Source: Rickettsiales bacterium (GTDB taxonomy: Bacteria; Pseudomonadota; Alphaproteobacteria; Rickettsiales; SXRF01). From it: 64,000 nucleotides of DNA. Below are positions 1 to 8,180 of this stretch, one piece after another. Position numbers and translations under genes: made by a program. The notes under the pieces were generated by a model. That model had not been told where the DNA came from, did no database searches, and saw nothing but the letters and a program-made list of their open reading frames with translations. The stretch is from assembly GCA_041396965.1 (NCBI GenBank), contig JAWKXN010000001.1:1798001-1862000 (forward strand). The letters run 5' to 3'. Within the stretch, counting starts at the first letter, position 1. Each line of letters begins with the position of its first letter.

Positions 1-261
1 GTAAAACTTGGTATATGTCCTGATGATGATTATAATAGAGTAAAGAATCACTTAAATGACATAGGACTAAATACTTCCTTACTAACTATAAGAAAAAACT
101 GGGATATTAATAAAATTATGGAACATTTCAGCAGAGACAAAAAAGCGGTTGGCGACCGCCTTACCTTTATCCTTACAAGAGGAATTGGCAAAGCCTTTAT
201 AGCAAGTGACGTAAATCCCGATATAATATATAAAACATTGCAAGAAGCGTTATCAGAATAA
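1..261 (+). CDS. aroB: 3-dehydroquinate synthase, C-terminal part (cut by window start)
   Basis: The first 86 codons are open from base 1 and end at TAA 259-261. The segment contains HFSRDKKAVGDRLTFILTRG and GKAFIASDV, which match the C-terminal domain of AroB, where the family has HMxxDKKxxxGxLxFVLxRGIGxAxV. AroB converts DAHP to 3-dehydroquinate in the cytoplasmic shikimate pathway using NAD and a divalent metal; the metal and NAD domain lies outside the window. In many alphaproteobacteria aroB is followed by a CBS-domain CorC/HlyC-type gene, as here with about 10 bases between, which supports the call. The C-terminus looks intact. Confidence 0.85.
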   Translation, partial: VKLGICPDDDYNRVKNHLNDIGLNTSLLTIRKNWDINKIMEHFSRDKKAVGDRLTFILTRGIGKAFIASDVNPDIIYKTLQEALSE

Positions 262-271
262 AGTGACCTCT

Positions 272-1564
272 ATGGATAATGAATTGATATTTTACCTTAT
301 CACAATAGTTATATTATTAATCCTCTCTGGTTTATTCTCAGCCGCTGAAACCGCCCTTACCGCAGTATCGAGAGCGCGTATATATCAACTCATGATGAAT
401 GGCGACAAAAAAGCAAAAAAAGTAAATAAAATAAAAGAACAAAAAGAAACTATGATAAGCACCATCCTGCTTAGTAATAACGCAGTGAATATCGCCGCAT
501 CAGCGCTTGCCACCGCACTCGCCATCCGCCTGTTTGGTGATGGAAGTGGTCTTCTAATAGTAACAGTAGTAATGACATTGCTAGTTGTAATATTTAGTGA
601 AGTGTTACCAAAAACTTACGCTATCCAGAACGCCGAGAAAGTATCCCTTGTTTTTTCTACACCCCTTGCTGTGTTAATGCGCTTATTTATCCCCCTTACC
701 ATCAGCATCCAATTTATTATCATAAGACTCATGAACGTTCTTGGAATGAAAAACCCTAAAAACAGTATGGTATTTGCTGGAAATGACGTAGTACGTGGTA
801 CGATAGAACTACAACATCGTGAGGGAAAACTAATAAAACAAGATCGTGACATGCTTGGTAGCATACTAGATCTTAACGATGTGGAAATAAAAGACATAAT
901 GATCCACCGCAAAGAAGTACAAACTCTTGATTGTGAATTACCGGTAAATGAATTCATAGAAGAAGCCATATCAACCCAGCATACCCGCATTCCCATATGG
1001 AAAGAACAAACTGATAATATTATTGGAATACTTCACGTAAAAGACCTGATAAAATTGATAAGAGAACATGGTGATAACCTTACCATACGTTCTATCTTGG
1101 AAATATGCTCTGATCCTTGGTTTGTACCAGAAATCACCAACTTAAGAGACCAACTTTTAGAATTCCGCAATCGCAGACAACATTTCGCTTTGGTAATAGA
1201 CGAATATGGCGACTGGCAGGGAATAGTCACACTGGAGGATATTATTGAGGAAATAGTCGGCGATATAGAGGATGAACACGATGAGATAGACAATAACATC
1301 CAAAAAATTAAAGATGGTAGCTATATTATAAATGGGAACGTTACTATCAGAGATATTAATAGACATCTTAGCTGGAACCTTCCTGATGATAATGCCTCTA
1401 CCATCGCTGGACTTCTAATACATGAAGCTCGTACAATACCTGACGTTAACGAAACCCACAATTTTCATGGATTTGACTGTACTGTCCTTAAAAAATCTGC
1501 GACGCAAATAACCCGTGTAAAAATGACTAAACATCAAGATGCGGAAAATGACTACACAGTTTGA
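272..1564 (+). CDS. CNNM/CorC (HlyC) family membrane protein with CBS pair
   Basis: This is a 430-residue membrane protein of the hemolysin-C/CorC family, proposed to act in Mg2+/Co2+ transport or resistance. Domain order: N-terminal DUF21/CNNM transmembrane region (about residues 1-190, with LILSGLFSAAETALTA and several hydrophobic helices), a CBS pair (about 205-330, including IMIHRKEVQTLD and GDWQGIVTLEDIIEEIVGDI), and a CorC_HlyC C-terminal domain (about 345-425). A GTG at 263, directly after the aroB stop, is in frame; I prefer ATG 272, which starts at the usual point before the first helix. No clear Shine-Dalgarno marks either start. It probably shares a transcript with aroB. The substrate is not known from sequence. 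Confidence 0.85.
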   Translation: MDNELIFYLITIVILLILSGLFSAAETALTAVSRARIYQLMMNGDKKAKKVNKIKEQKETMISTILLSNNAVNIAASALATALAIRLFGDGSGLLIVTVVMTLLVVIFSEVLPKTYAIQNAEKVSLVFSTPLAVLMRLFIPLTISIQFIIIRLMNVLGMKNPKNSMVFAGNDVVRGTIELQHREGKLIKQDRDMLGSILDLNDVEIKDIMIHRKEVQTLDCELPVNEFIEEAISTQHTRIPIWKEQTDNIIGILHVKDLIKLIREHGDNLTIRSILEICSDPWFVPEITNLRDQLLEFRNRRQHFALVIDEYGDWQGIVTLEDIIEEIVGDIEDEHDEIDNNIQKIKDGSYIINGNVTIRDINRHLSWNLPDDNASTIAGLLIHEARTIPDVNETHNFHGFDCTVLKKSATQITRVKMTKHQDAENDYTV

Positions 1565-1591
1565 TTATCCACAAAAAATTAAACTGATGAA

Positions 1592-1774
1592 ATGAGCAAA
1601 AACGATTATATAATAGAATATATAAAAATCGGTAATTCGGTTAAGGTAACAGCCTTTGATCCAAAAACTCTAAAGGAAGTATCTATAATAGGCGCTGTTG
1701 GAACAGATAAAAAACAATTAGCCGAACTTGCAATCCGCAAACTTATTTATATGATAGATAAAAATAGCGAGTAA
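1592..1774 (+). CDS. Small conserved alphaproteobacterial protein (DUF6898-like)
   Basis: A 60-residue soluble protein with the pattern IEYIKIGNSVKVTAFDPKT, then EVSIIGAVG and AIRKLIYMI. From memory this resembles a small family seen next to CorC and penicillin-binding protein genes in alphaproteobacteria (I think DUF6898, not certain). It lies 27 bases after the CorC-like gene and 51 before the penicillin-binding protein gene on the same strand, so co-transcription is likely. No catalytic motif, signal peptide or membrane segment is visible, and the function is unknown. Confidence 0.65.
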   Translation: MSKNDYIIEYIKIGNSVKVTAFDPKTLKEVSIIGAVGTDKKQLAELAIRKLIYMIDKNSE

Positions 1775-1825
1775 TGTCTTATAAATTTCAAAAATGCTAA
1801 ACATAGTAGCAAATAGATTCAAATT

Positions 1826-3934
1826 ATGGCTCTAAAATCATATATAAAAAAAATATTTTCTACGAAGAAAAAGAAAAATAAAAAGCGTAGAACCAACAGC
1901 AAAAAAACTGGGAATACCAGAAAAAACTATGGCAGCACCGGCAAATCATCAGCAAAGAAAAAAGTAAGTACCGCAAATAGCCGTCTTGCTGTATATCCAT
2001 CATACCGTCGCGGGCAACATCGTAGCCTAAAACAAAAAATCTTTATATTCTTATTCAAAATATCATTACTCGGAGCTGTTATAGTAGCCATTATCATAGG
2101 CGCAGTAATGGTTAGCCTTCCACCTATAGATAAGCTGAATAAACTAAATAAATCACAAAGCATCCTGATAAAATCTGAGGATGGTGAGATAATAGGCAGC
2201 TTTGGCGATGTTTACGGAGAATATATACCATATAGTGAGCTACCACGCTCGTTAATAGACGCGGTTGTTGCGACTGAGGATAGAAGTTTTTTCCAACATT
2301 TTGGTATTGACCCTATAGGGCTCGCGCGCGCTACCATCACCAATATATCAGCAGGCAGAGTGGTACAAGGCGGCAGCACCATAACCCAGCAAGTAGCGAA
2401 GAATGTTTTCCTTACTCCAGAAAGAACTCTTAGCCGTAAATTCAGGGAAATATTACTTGCCTTCAAGCTAGAATATAAATTTTCCAAGCAAGAAATACTA
2501 AGTATTTACCTTAACCGTGTTTATCTTGGCTCTGGAACTTATGGCATAGACGCGGCTGCAAAACGTTATTTTGAGAAATCAGCTCGTGATCTTAATCTCG
2601 CTGAATCAGCCATTATCGCCGGACTGCTTAAAGCACCATCACGCTATGCTCCAAACCGTAACCCTAAAAATTCCCAAAAACGCGCCAATCAGATTCTGGT
2701 TAACATGAAAAATGCTGGCTATCTCAATGATAACCAACTGCGAAAAGCTCAGCTAAAATTAAACAGCTCTATGAAAAATCGTAAGCCAAACTCCCAAAAT
2801 AGCCTATATTTCGCTGATTGGATAGTAGACCGAATCCCTGAATATGTAGGTAATATAAATGAGGATTTAGTGGTAATAACCACCTTAAATCCTGACTGGC
2901 AGAATATAGCGGAAAAATCTATCAACGAAATAATAGAAAAAAATGGTAAAAAATTACATGTGCAACAAGCCGCTCTTATATCTATGTCACCTGATGGAGC
3001 GGTAAGAAGCATGATGGGAGGAACAAGCTACGCCGAAAGTCAGTATAACCGAGTAACCCAAGCACAAAGACAACCAGGCTCAGCTTTTAAGATGTTCGTT
3101 TATCTCGCTGGCCTTGAAGGAGGTTTTTTCCCTGAAAGCTTGGTCGTTGACGAACCAATAAATGTTCCACTGGCAAGCGGAAAAACTTGGCGACCTAAAA
3201 ACTACAGCCATAAATATAAAGGAACCATGACTGTAAAAGAAGCTCTTACCGAATCAATAAACACGGTCGCCGTACAGATAAGTGAGGCAGTCGGTTATGA
3301 CAAAGTAATAAATGTCGCGCGCAGACTGGGAGTTACCTCTGAAATACCAAGACTTCCTAGCATAGCGCTTGGAGCTGTTGAGATTTCCTTACTTGAAATC
3401 ACTAACGCCTACGCTCACCTAGCTAATAACGGAAGAATAATATCGCCATATGGTATATTAGAAATACGCGACACTAAAAATAAAGTAATATATAAGCGCC
3501 CACCACCACGCAGAGGGGCTGTGCTTAGCAGCAATAATGTAGCGATGATGAATGAAATGCTAATGGACGTAATTACCAAAGGAACCGGAAGAGCGGCAAA
3601 TATAGGAAGGTCAGCCGCTGGTAAAACTGGTACTACCTCTGATTATCGTGACGCTTGGTTTATTGGCTATACACCAGACTTAGTAACCGGTGTCTGGGTT
3701 GGCAATGATGATAATTCACCGATGAAAAAAGTAACTGGCGGCTCACTTCCAGCAAGAATATGGCGAGAATATATGAAACAATCTCTTGCTAAAGTACCAG
3801 CGCATCAGCTTAATATCTCACCAGATTCAAGAACCGACCTGCCATGGCTAACCGACGGACAGAATGAAAATTCCTCAGGGGCAAGCGTTGAATTGGGAAC
3901 TTCTTTCTGGGAAAAATTGGACAATATAAGGTAA
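1826..3934 (+). CDS. Class A penicillin-binding protein (PBP1A-like)
   Basis: A bifunctional peptidoglycan synthase of 702 residues. It has a very basic cytoplasmic N-terminus (Lys/Arg runs within residues 5-40), one membrane anchor near residues 73-97, then a GT51 transglycosylase domain with ATEDRSFFQHFGID (probable catalytic Glu151) and GGSTITQQVAKN, then a transpeptidase domain with SxxK in PGSAFKMF (nucleophile Ser419), SxN in SINTVAV and KTG in AGKTGTTSDYRDAW. It polymerises lipid II and crosslinks stem peptides on the periplasmic face. It is shorter than E. coli PBP1a (about 850 residues), consistent with lacking the inserted OB-fold domain. Its presence implies a genuine peptidoglycan wall. 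Confidence 0.93.
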   Translation: MALKSYIKKIFSTKKKKNKKRRTNSKKTGNTRKNYGSTGKSSAKKKVSTANSRLAVYPSYRRGQHRSLKQKIFIFLFKISLLGAVIVAIIIGAVMVSLPPIDKLNKLNKSQSILIKSEDGEIIGSFGDVYGEYIPYSELPRSLIDAVVATEDRSFFQHFGIDPIGLARATITNISAGRVVQGGSTITQQVAKNVFLTPERTLSRKFREILLAFKLEYKFSKQEILSIYLNRVYLGSGTYGIDAAAKRYFEKSARDLNLAESAIIAGLLKAPSRYAPNRNPKNSQKRANQILVNMKNAGYLNDNQLRKAQLKLNSSMKNRKPNSQNSLYFADWIVDRIPEYVGNINEDLVVITTLNPDWQNIAEKSINEIIEKNGKKLHVQQAALISMSPDGAVRSMMGGTSYAESQYNRVTQAQRQPGSAFKMFVYLAGLEGGFFPESLVVDEPINVPLASGKTWRPKNYSHKYKGTMTVKEALTESINTVAVQISEAVGYDKVINVARRLGVTSEIPRLPSIALGAVEISLLEITNAYAHLANNGRIISPYGILEIRDTKNKVIYKRPPPRRGAVLSSNNVAMMNEMLMDVITKGTGRAANIGRSAAGKTGTTSDYRDAWFIGYTPDLVTGVWVGNDDNSPMKKVTGGSLPARIWREYMKQSLAKVPAHQLNISPDSRTDLPWLTDGQNENSSGASVELGTSFWEKLDNIR

Positions 3935-3982
3935 GAGCTAAAGGTTAGTGATTAGTTTTAATTGCATTCACTAATCTCTTTG

Positions 3983-4031
3983 GCACCTAGCACCTAGCAC
4001 CTAGCACCCAGCATCTAGCCCCTATAACCTA
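3983..4031. repeat. Period-7 tandem repeat between convergent genes
   Basis: Seven consecutive heptamers, starting GCACCTA three times, then GCACCCA, GCATCTA, GCCCCTA and TAACCTA, run up to and into the stop codon of the acyltransferase gene on the minus strand. A looser period-7 tract (AGGTTAG, TGATTAG) starts just after the penicillin-binding protein gene near 3945, and GTTAGTG there can pair imperfectly with CACTAATC at 3969-3976. Similar heptamer tracts occur at 15859, 46204 and 46563. Confidence 0.7.
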
Positions 4032-4706
4032 AGAGTATTTAAGCCTTAGTACAGCCGCTTGCAATGAGTTAACATCAGCTTTATCAGGTGAAATCGGAGC
4101 GCCACATTTAACCTCAACCGGTTGAGTAAATCTACGCGGTATAAATCTTTTCCATGATCCTCTGAATTTTCGTGAAAACACACTTCCCCAAAGACCAGAT
4201 ATTGAAATAGGTATAATCGGTACAGAATCCCTACGTATTATAAACTCTATGCCATGCCGAAAACGACCAAGTCCACCAGTAAATGTTAAATATCCTTCCG
4301 GAAATATACAGATAAGATCTCCAGCCTTTAGACCTTCAGATATAGCGTCAAACGCCGCTTCCACACTTTTACGATTAGGAGCTATAGGAATCGCTTTCGC
4401 CCTTCTCATTAAATGATTAATTAATGGCAGATTATAAATATCCTCATCAATAACATAGCGTACATGCCTGCCACAATTCTCATAAACACCAATATCTATA
4501 AGCGGTCCATCAACGTATGAAACATGATTACTTATCAAAATAGCACCACCACAATTCGGTATATTATCAAGACCTCTATAGCTCGGGCGATATATAAAAC
4601 GGGTTAAATTATGGACTATCTTACGGTAAAATCTATCTATTCCAAAATTAATATTTGGCTTCCTACAACTATGTTTTACAAAATAACCTATATTATAACC
4701 ATACAT
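4029..4706 (-). CDS. Lysophospholipid acyltransferase family protein (PlsC-type)
   Basis: A 225-residue acyltransferase with the diagnostic HX4D box in ISNHVSYVDGPL (about residues 58-69) and the acceptor-site FPEG motif in CIFPEGYLTFTG, followed by GRFRHGIEFI. The family transfers an acyl chain from acyl-ACP or acyl-CoA to lysophosphatidic acid or another lysophospholipid at the inner membrane. It lacks obvious multi-pass helices, so it resembles the soluble or peripheral members and the acyltransferase module of Aas-like fusions; the exact acceptor is not certain. It is convergent with the penicillin-binding protein gene and divergent from cheY, with a 206-base AT-rich spacer (4707-4912) that must hold both promoters. 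Confidence 0.85.
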   Translation of the reverse strand: MYGYNIGYFVKHSCRKPNINFGIDRFYRKIVHNLTRFIYRPSYRGLDNIPNCGGAILISNHVSYVDGPLIDIGVYENCGRHVRYVIDEDIYNLPLINHLMRRAKAIPIAPNRKSVEAAFDAISEGLKAGDLICIFPEGYLTFTGGLGRFRHGIEFIIRRDSVPIIPISISGLWGSVFSRKFRGSWKRFIPRRFTQPVEVKCGAPISPDKADVNSLQAAVLRLKYS

Positions 4707-4912
4707 ACAATCTTAACCTCTTAGCATAATTGTAACATAAAATTAACCAAAATAATAGATGTAAATCAGCTCAACTTATTGGTTTTTATAAAACTATACA
4801 TAAAAAGCATTTTTTCTACTCCTCTTAACCTTCCATTAAAATATATAGGTTAGAGTTTTCTATAAATTCTTGGATAAACAATTAATTACAACTAAAAATA
4901 TAGGTTGATTTT

Positions 4913-5299
4913 ATGGCAGTAGATAAGTCTATGCGTATTTTGGTGGTTGATGATTACAACACCATGCGTCGTATTATAAAAAATTTACTAAAACAGCTAG
5001 GGTTTGACAATGTAGATGAAGCCGCTGATGGTGGTGAGGCTTTCAAAAAACTTCAGGATAAACCAGCAGGACTAGTTATATCTGACTGGAATATGGAGCC
5101 AATGACCGGGCTTGAACTGTTAAAGCTGGTACGAGCTGACGAAAAATTAAAAAACACTCCATTTATCATGGTAACCGCCGAAAGCAAGCCAGAAAACGTA
5201 ATAGCCGCTAAAAAAGCTGGTGTAAGTAACTACATAGTAAAACCATTCAACGCTGAGACACTTAAAACCAAAATGACCAGCGTTATCGGTGAATTCTAG
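4913..5299 (+). CDS. cheY: CheY-like single-domain response regulator
   Basis: A 128-residue stand-alone receiver domain. The acidic pocket is in ILVVDDYNTMRR, the phosphoacceptor is Asp58 in VISDWNMEPM, the switch Thr is in MVTAES and the conserved Lys is in YIVKPF. There is no output domain. It is followed after 21 bases by a CheZ-like phosphatase whose tail carries a CheY-binding peptide, so I read it as a true CheY-type motor or signalling regulator. No CheA, CheW or receptor gene lies in the window, so the cognate kinase is elsewhere. Confidence 0.85.
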   Translation: MAVDKSMRILVVDDYNTMRRIIKNLLKQLGFDNVDEAADGGEAFKKLQDKPAGLVISDWNMEPMTGLELLKLVRADEKLKNTPFIMVTAESKPENVIAAKKAGVSNYIVKPFNAETLKTKMTSVIGEF

Positions 5300-5320
5300 A
5301 ATTTAACAAGGAGCATTGTC

Positions 5321-5983
5321 ATGAGCGATATGCAATCAACATTAGGTAGAACTCTGCTTACCAGCATGATAAAAACACGTGAGAGCAAAGGTAAGATAAC
5401 CTTACAAGATGTCGGTAATATCTTCATTAATCTATCTTCCTCTCTAAATCCACAAAATGGTCTTGCTGATAGTTTTGTCCATCAGGAAATCGCGAAGCTG
5501 GCGCAATATATCGGCGACGCTAAAAATGAGATTTTCGCGATTCAAACTAATGCTAAGGCTGAGGACGCTATTAACGATGCCTCCCTACATTTAGAGGAAG
5601 TAGTAAAAGCCACCGAAGACGCTACCAATACAATCATGGACGCGGCAGACGCTGTGCAAGGAGCTGCTAGTGGGATAGGAGGAGAAAACGAGCAAAAAAT
5701 TATGGATGCTACCACCATTATTTATGACGCTTGCACCTTTCAGGACATTACCGGACAACGTATTCGCAAAGTAATTACCTTGCTTGAAAATATAGAGGAT
5801 AGAGTAAGCAAACTTAATAATCTATTTGGGACAGCTCCTGAAATACAGCAAGATGGCGTGGAAAAAGATCCTACAAAAATAGAGCTTCCAGAAAATGATA
5901 CAGATCTACTAAATGGCCCTCAACTTGCCGAGCAAGCCTCATCTCAAGATGAGATAGACGCATTGCTTGCAAGTATGAATTAG
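5321..5983 (+). CDS. cheZ: CheZ-like protein phosphatase
   Basis: A 220-residue, largely helical protein. The catalytic motif is clear: CTFQDITGQRIRKV, with Asp142 and Gln146 at almost the same numbers as the E. coli CheZ pair Asp143 and Gln147 (FQDLTGQ). After a low-complexity linker the C-terminus ends in SQDEIDALLASMN, which matches the E. coli CheZ C-terminal CheY-binding helix (SQDQVDDLLDSL). It should dephosphorylate the upstream CheY-like protein. A good Shine-Dalgarno (AAGGAG) precedes ATG 5321. CheY and CheZ are adjacent and co-directional, separate from any chemotaxis operon. Confidence 0.83.
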   Translation: MSDMQSTLGRTLLTSMIKTRESKGKITLQDVGNIFINLSSSLNPQNGLADSFVHQEIAKLAQYIGDAKNEIFAIQTNAKAEDAINDASLHLEEVVKATEDATNTIMDAADAVQGAASGIGGENEQKIMDATTIIYDACTFQDITGQRIRKVITLLENIEDRVSKLNNLFGTAPEIQQDGVEKDPTKIELPENDTDLLNGPQLAEQASSQDEIDALLASMN

Positions 5984-6037
5984 ATAGTATAGATACTTCT
6001 ATATCCTAATAAATATCATATAGTAAGCGGTAATAAT

Positions 6038-7432
6038 ATGGCAGATTTTCGCACTGAGTCCGACTCTTTCGGTAATATAGAAGTTCCATCTGATAAATAT
6101 TGGGGAGCGCAAACCCAACGTAGCCTACAAAATTTCAAAATAGGTGACGAAACCATGCCAACGCCTTTTATAAAAGCGTTTGGTATATTAAAACTAGCCG
6201 CCGCTAAAGTTAACATACAACTTGGTGTGCTTGATAAAAATATTGGTGAGAAAATCATACAAGCGACTCAGGAAGTAATAGGTGGAAAAATGGAAGGAAA
6301 TTTTCCTCTCGTAGTATGGCAGACCGGTAGTGGCACACAAACTAACATGAACACAAACGAGGTTATCTCCAACCGTGCCATAGAACTTTCCGGCGGTGTT
6401 ATGGGTAGCAAAAACCCAGTGCACCCTAACGACCACGTAAATATGGGACAATCCAGCAATGATTCTTTCCCAACAGCCATGCACATAGCTGCCGCAAGTG
6501 AAATAAATAACCATTTAATACCCGCCCTTAAACATCTACACTCGGCTCTTGCTAAAAAATCTGAGGAATTCGCTGATATAATAAAAATCGGACGCACCCA
6601 CTTGCAGGACGCTACCCCGCTTAAACTTGGTCAAGAATTTTCCGGCTACACCAAACAAATAGAAAACGCCATACGCCGTGCTAACTCCACCCTACCCGCC
6701 CTATATGAGCTAGCGCAGGGTGGAACCGCTGTCGGCACCGGAATCAATTCTAAAAAAGGCTTCGCTGAAGCCTTTGCTAAAGAAGTTGCGGAAATCACCA
6801 AACTACCTTTTGTTACCGCTCCTAACAAATTTGAGGCACTTGCCACTCACGATGCTATGGTGGAAGCTTCCGGCGTGCTTAATACCATCGCTGTTTCCAT
6901 AATGAAAATAGCAAATGATATTCGCCTGCTTGCCAGTGGTCCACGTTGTGGTCTTGGTGAAATATCCTTGCCGGAAAATGAACCGGGAAGCTCCATAATG
7001 CCAGGAAAAGTAAACCCAACGCAAAATGAGGCGATAACTATGGTCTGCGCGCAGGTCATGGGCAATCACACCGCTGTTACCATCGGTGGCGCTAACGGGC
7101 ATTTTGAGCTTAACGTGTTCAAGCCGGTTATAATCTACAATGTTCTACAATCAATCCGCCTCATCGCTGACGCTTGCGTAAGTTTCACTGATAACTGCGT
7201 GGTAGGAATTACCGCTAACCGTGAGCGTATAACCAAGCTGATGAATGAGTCACTAATGTTGGTTACCGCTCTTAACCCACATATCGGTTATGACAACGCC
7301 GCCAGAATCGCCAAGAAAGCGCATAAAGAAGGAACATCATTAAAAGAAGCCGGAATCGCTCTAGAACTACTCACCGCCGAGCAGTTTGATAAGTGGGTTA
7401 TACCGGAACTTATGGTATCGCCTAGGGATTAA
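6038..7432 (+). CDS. fumC: Class II fumarate hydratase
   Basis: A 464-residue fumarase of the aspartase/fumarase superfamily, the usual length for FumC. Visible motifs include VWQTGSGTQTNMNTNEV, NDHVNMGQSSND, GRTHLQDATPLKLGQEF and the family signature GSSIMPGKVNPTQNEA. It hydrates fumarate to malate in the cytoplasmic TCA cycle without an iron-sulfur cluster. It follows cheZ by about 55 bases on the same strand. Its 3' end overlaps the end of a convergent unknown gene by a few bases (7429-7432). Confidence 0.96.
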   Translation: MADFRTESDSFGNIEVPSDKYWGAQTQRSLQNFKIGDETMPTPFIKAFGILKLAAAKVNIQLGVLDKNIGEKIIQATQEVIGGKMEGNFPLVVWQTGSGTQTNMNTNEVISNRAIELSGGVMGSKNPVHPNDHVNMGQSSNDSFPTAMHIAAASEINNHLIPALKHLHSALAKKSEEFADIIKIGRTHLQDATPLKLGQEFSGYTKQIENAIRRANSTLPALYELAQGGTAVGTGINSKKGFAEAFAKEVAEITKLPFVTAPNKFEALATHDAMVEASGVLNTIAVSIMKIANDIRLLASGPRCGLGEISLPENEPGSSIMPGKVNPTQNEAITMVCAQVMGNHTAVTIGGANGHFELNVFKPVIIYNVLQSIRLIADACVSFTDNCVVGITANRERITKLMNESLMLVTALNPHIGYDNAARIAKKAHKEGTSLKEAGIALELLTAEQFDKWVIPELMVSPRD

Positions 7433-7785
7433 ATAGCTCTTCCTGAAGACTTATAAATATTCATATTTTTAGCTGTTTTTACCATAACATCTACAGCACC
7501 AAAAGCCAATTTTCTACTTTCACTCTTGTTATCAAGAAAATAGTTTATTCCTATAGTTAAATCTTCTGGCACTGCTATTTCGGTATTTGAATCTCTATGA
7601 TTTGAATACAAATTAACAATGGTCTCTGACACTTCACGCAAAGCTTTATTTACATAATCTTTTCCTGAGTCATAATTTGAATGAAATGGATAATTACCAA
7701 CATCAAACGGCAATGGACTCCAAATATTTTTAAATTTTTGCGAAACCGCCTTCTTCATATCAAGGTAGTTTATCCCACTCATCAT
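7429..7785 (-). CDS. Hypothetical protein
   Basis: I do not recognise this protein of about 118 residues. I start it at ATG 7785 because GGAAGG sits seven bases upstream; the frame stays open to a TTG at 7806 that has no such site. The sequence is mixed polar and hydrophobic with no signal peptide, membrane helix or catalytic motif; it ends KNMNIYKSSGRAI. It follows the unknown gene at 7807-8109 by about 20 bases on the same strand, and the two probably form a transcript. It belongs to a group of lineage-specific small genes scattered among housekeeping operons in this window. Confidence 0.6.
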   Translation of the reverse strand: MMSGINYLDMKKAVSQKFKNIWSPLPFDVGNYPFHSNYDSGKDYVNKALREVSETIVNLYSNHRDSNTEIAVPEDLTIGINYFLDNKSESRKLAFGAVDVMVKTAKNMNIYKSSGRAI

Positions 7786-7806
7786 CAGTAAGCCTTCCCA
7801 TACCAA

Positions 7807-8109
7807 CTACTTACCTCTACCCTGCGATCTACCATCAATCTCCACCTTTTTATTTACCATCGCCTGAAATACCGCTTCCGCTTGCCGATCAGACAATCCA
7901 CCCTGCTCTTTTAAGGTATCAAAAATTTTTTCAATTCTATCTCTATCTTGTGGAATAGCTATAGCTATAACAGTCGCTTGCGTTTGTATCGCGCCTTTTG
8001 CCTCATTGGAAACGTTATCACCCAACGCACCTATACCAGCCTGCTGAATTTCCTTTGCTTTATCAGGCAAACCCTCAGCCCATTTTCTAGGCTCCGCATT
8101 ATCATTCAT
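7807..8109 (-). CDS. Hypothetical protein with basic C-terminus
   Basis: A 100-residue protein that I do not recognise. A strong GGAGG Shine-Dalgarno eight bases before ATG 8109 supports the start. The N-terminal half is acidic and polar (DKAKEIQQAGIGALGDNV), the middle has a short Ala/Ile stretch (QTQATVIAIAIPQ), and the C-terminus is basic (DGRSQGRGK). There is no signal peptide. The Arg/Lys-rich tail resembles those of some VirD4-dependent secretion substrates, which is only suggestive. It is the upstream member of a pair with 7429-7785. Confidence 0.6.
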   Translation of the reverse strand: MNDNAEPRKWAEGLPDKAKEIQQAGIGALGDNVSNEAKGAIQTQATVIAIAIPQDRDRIEKIFDTLKEQGGLSDRQAEAVFQAMVNKKVEIDGRSQGRGK

Positions 8110-8180
8110 TATAAATTCCTCCTCATCTTATTATATTAAGGAGCAATATATCACTGAAAAATATTATTGAAAGTTAATAC

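Noticed and set aside
3983..4031. CRISPR-like array
   Set aside because: The units are only seven bases and have no spacers, so this is a short tandem repeat.
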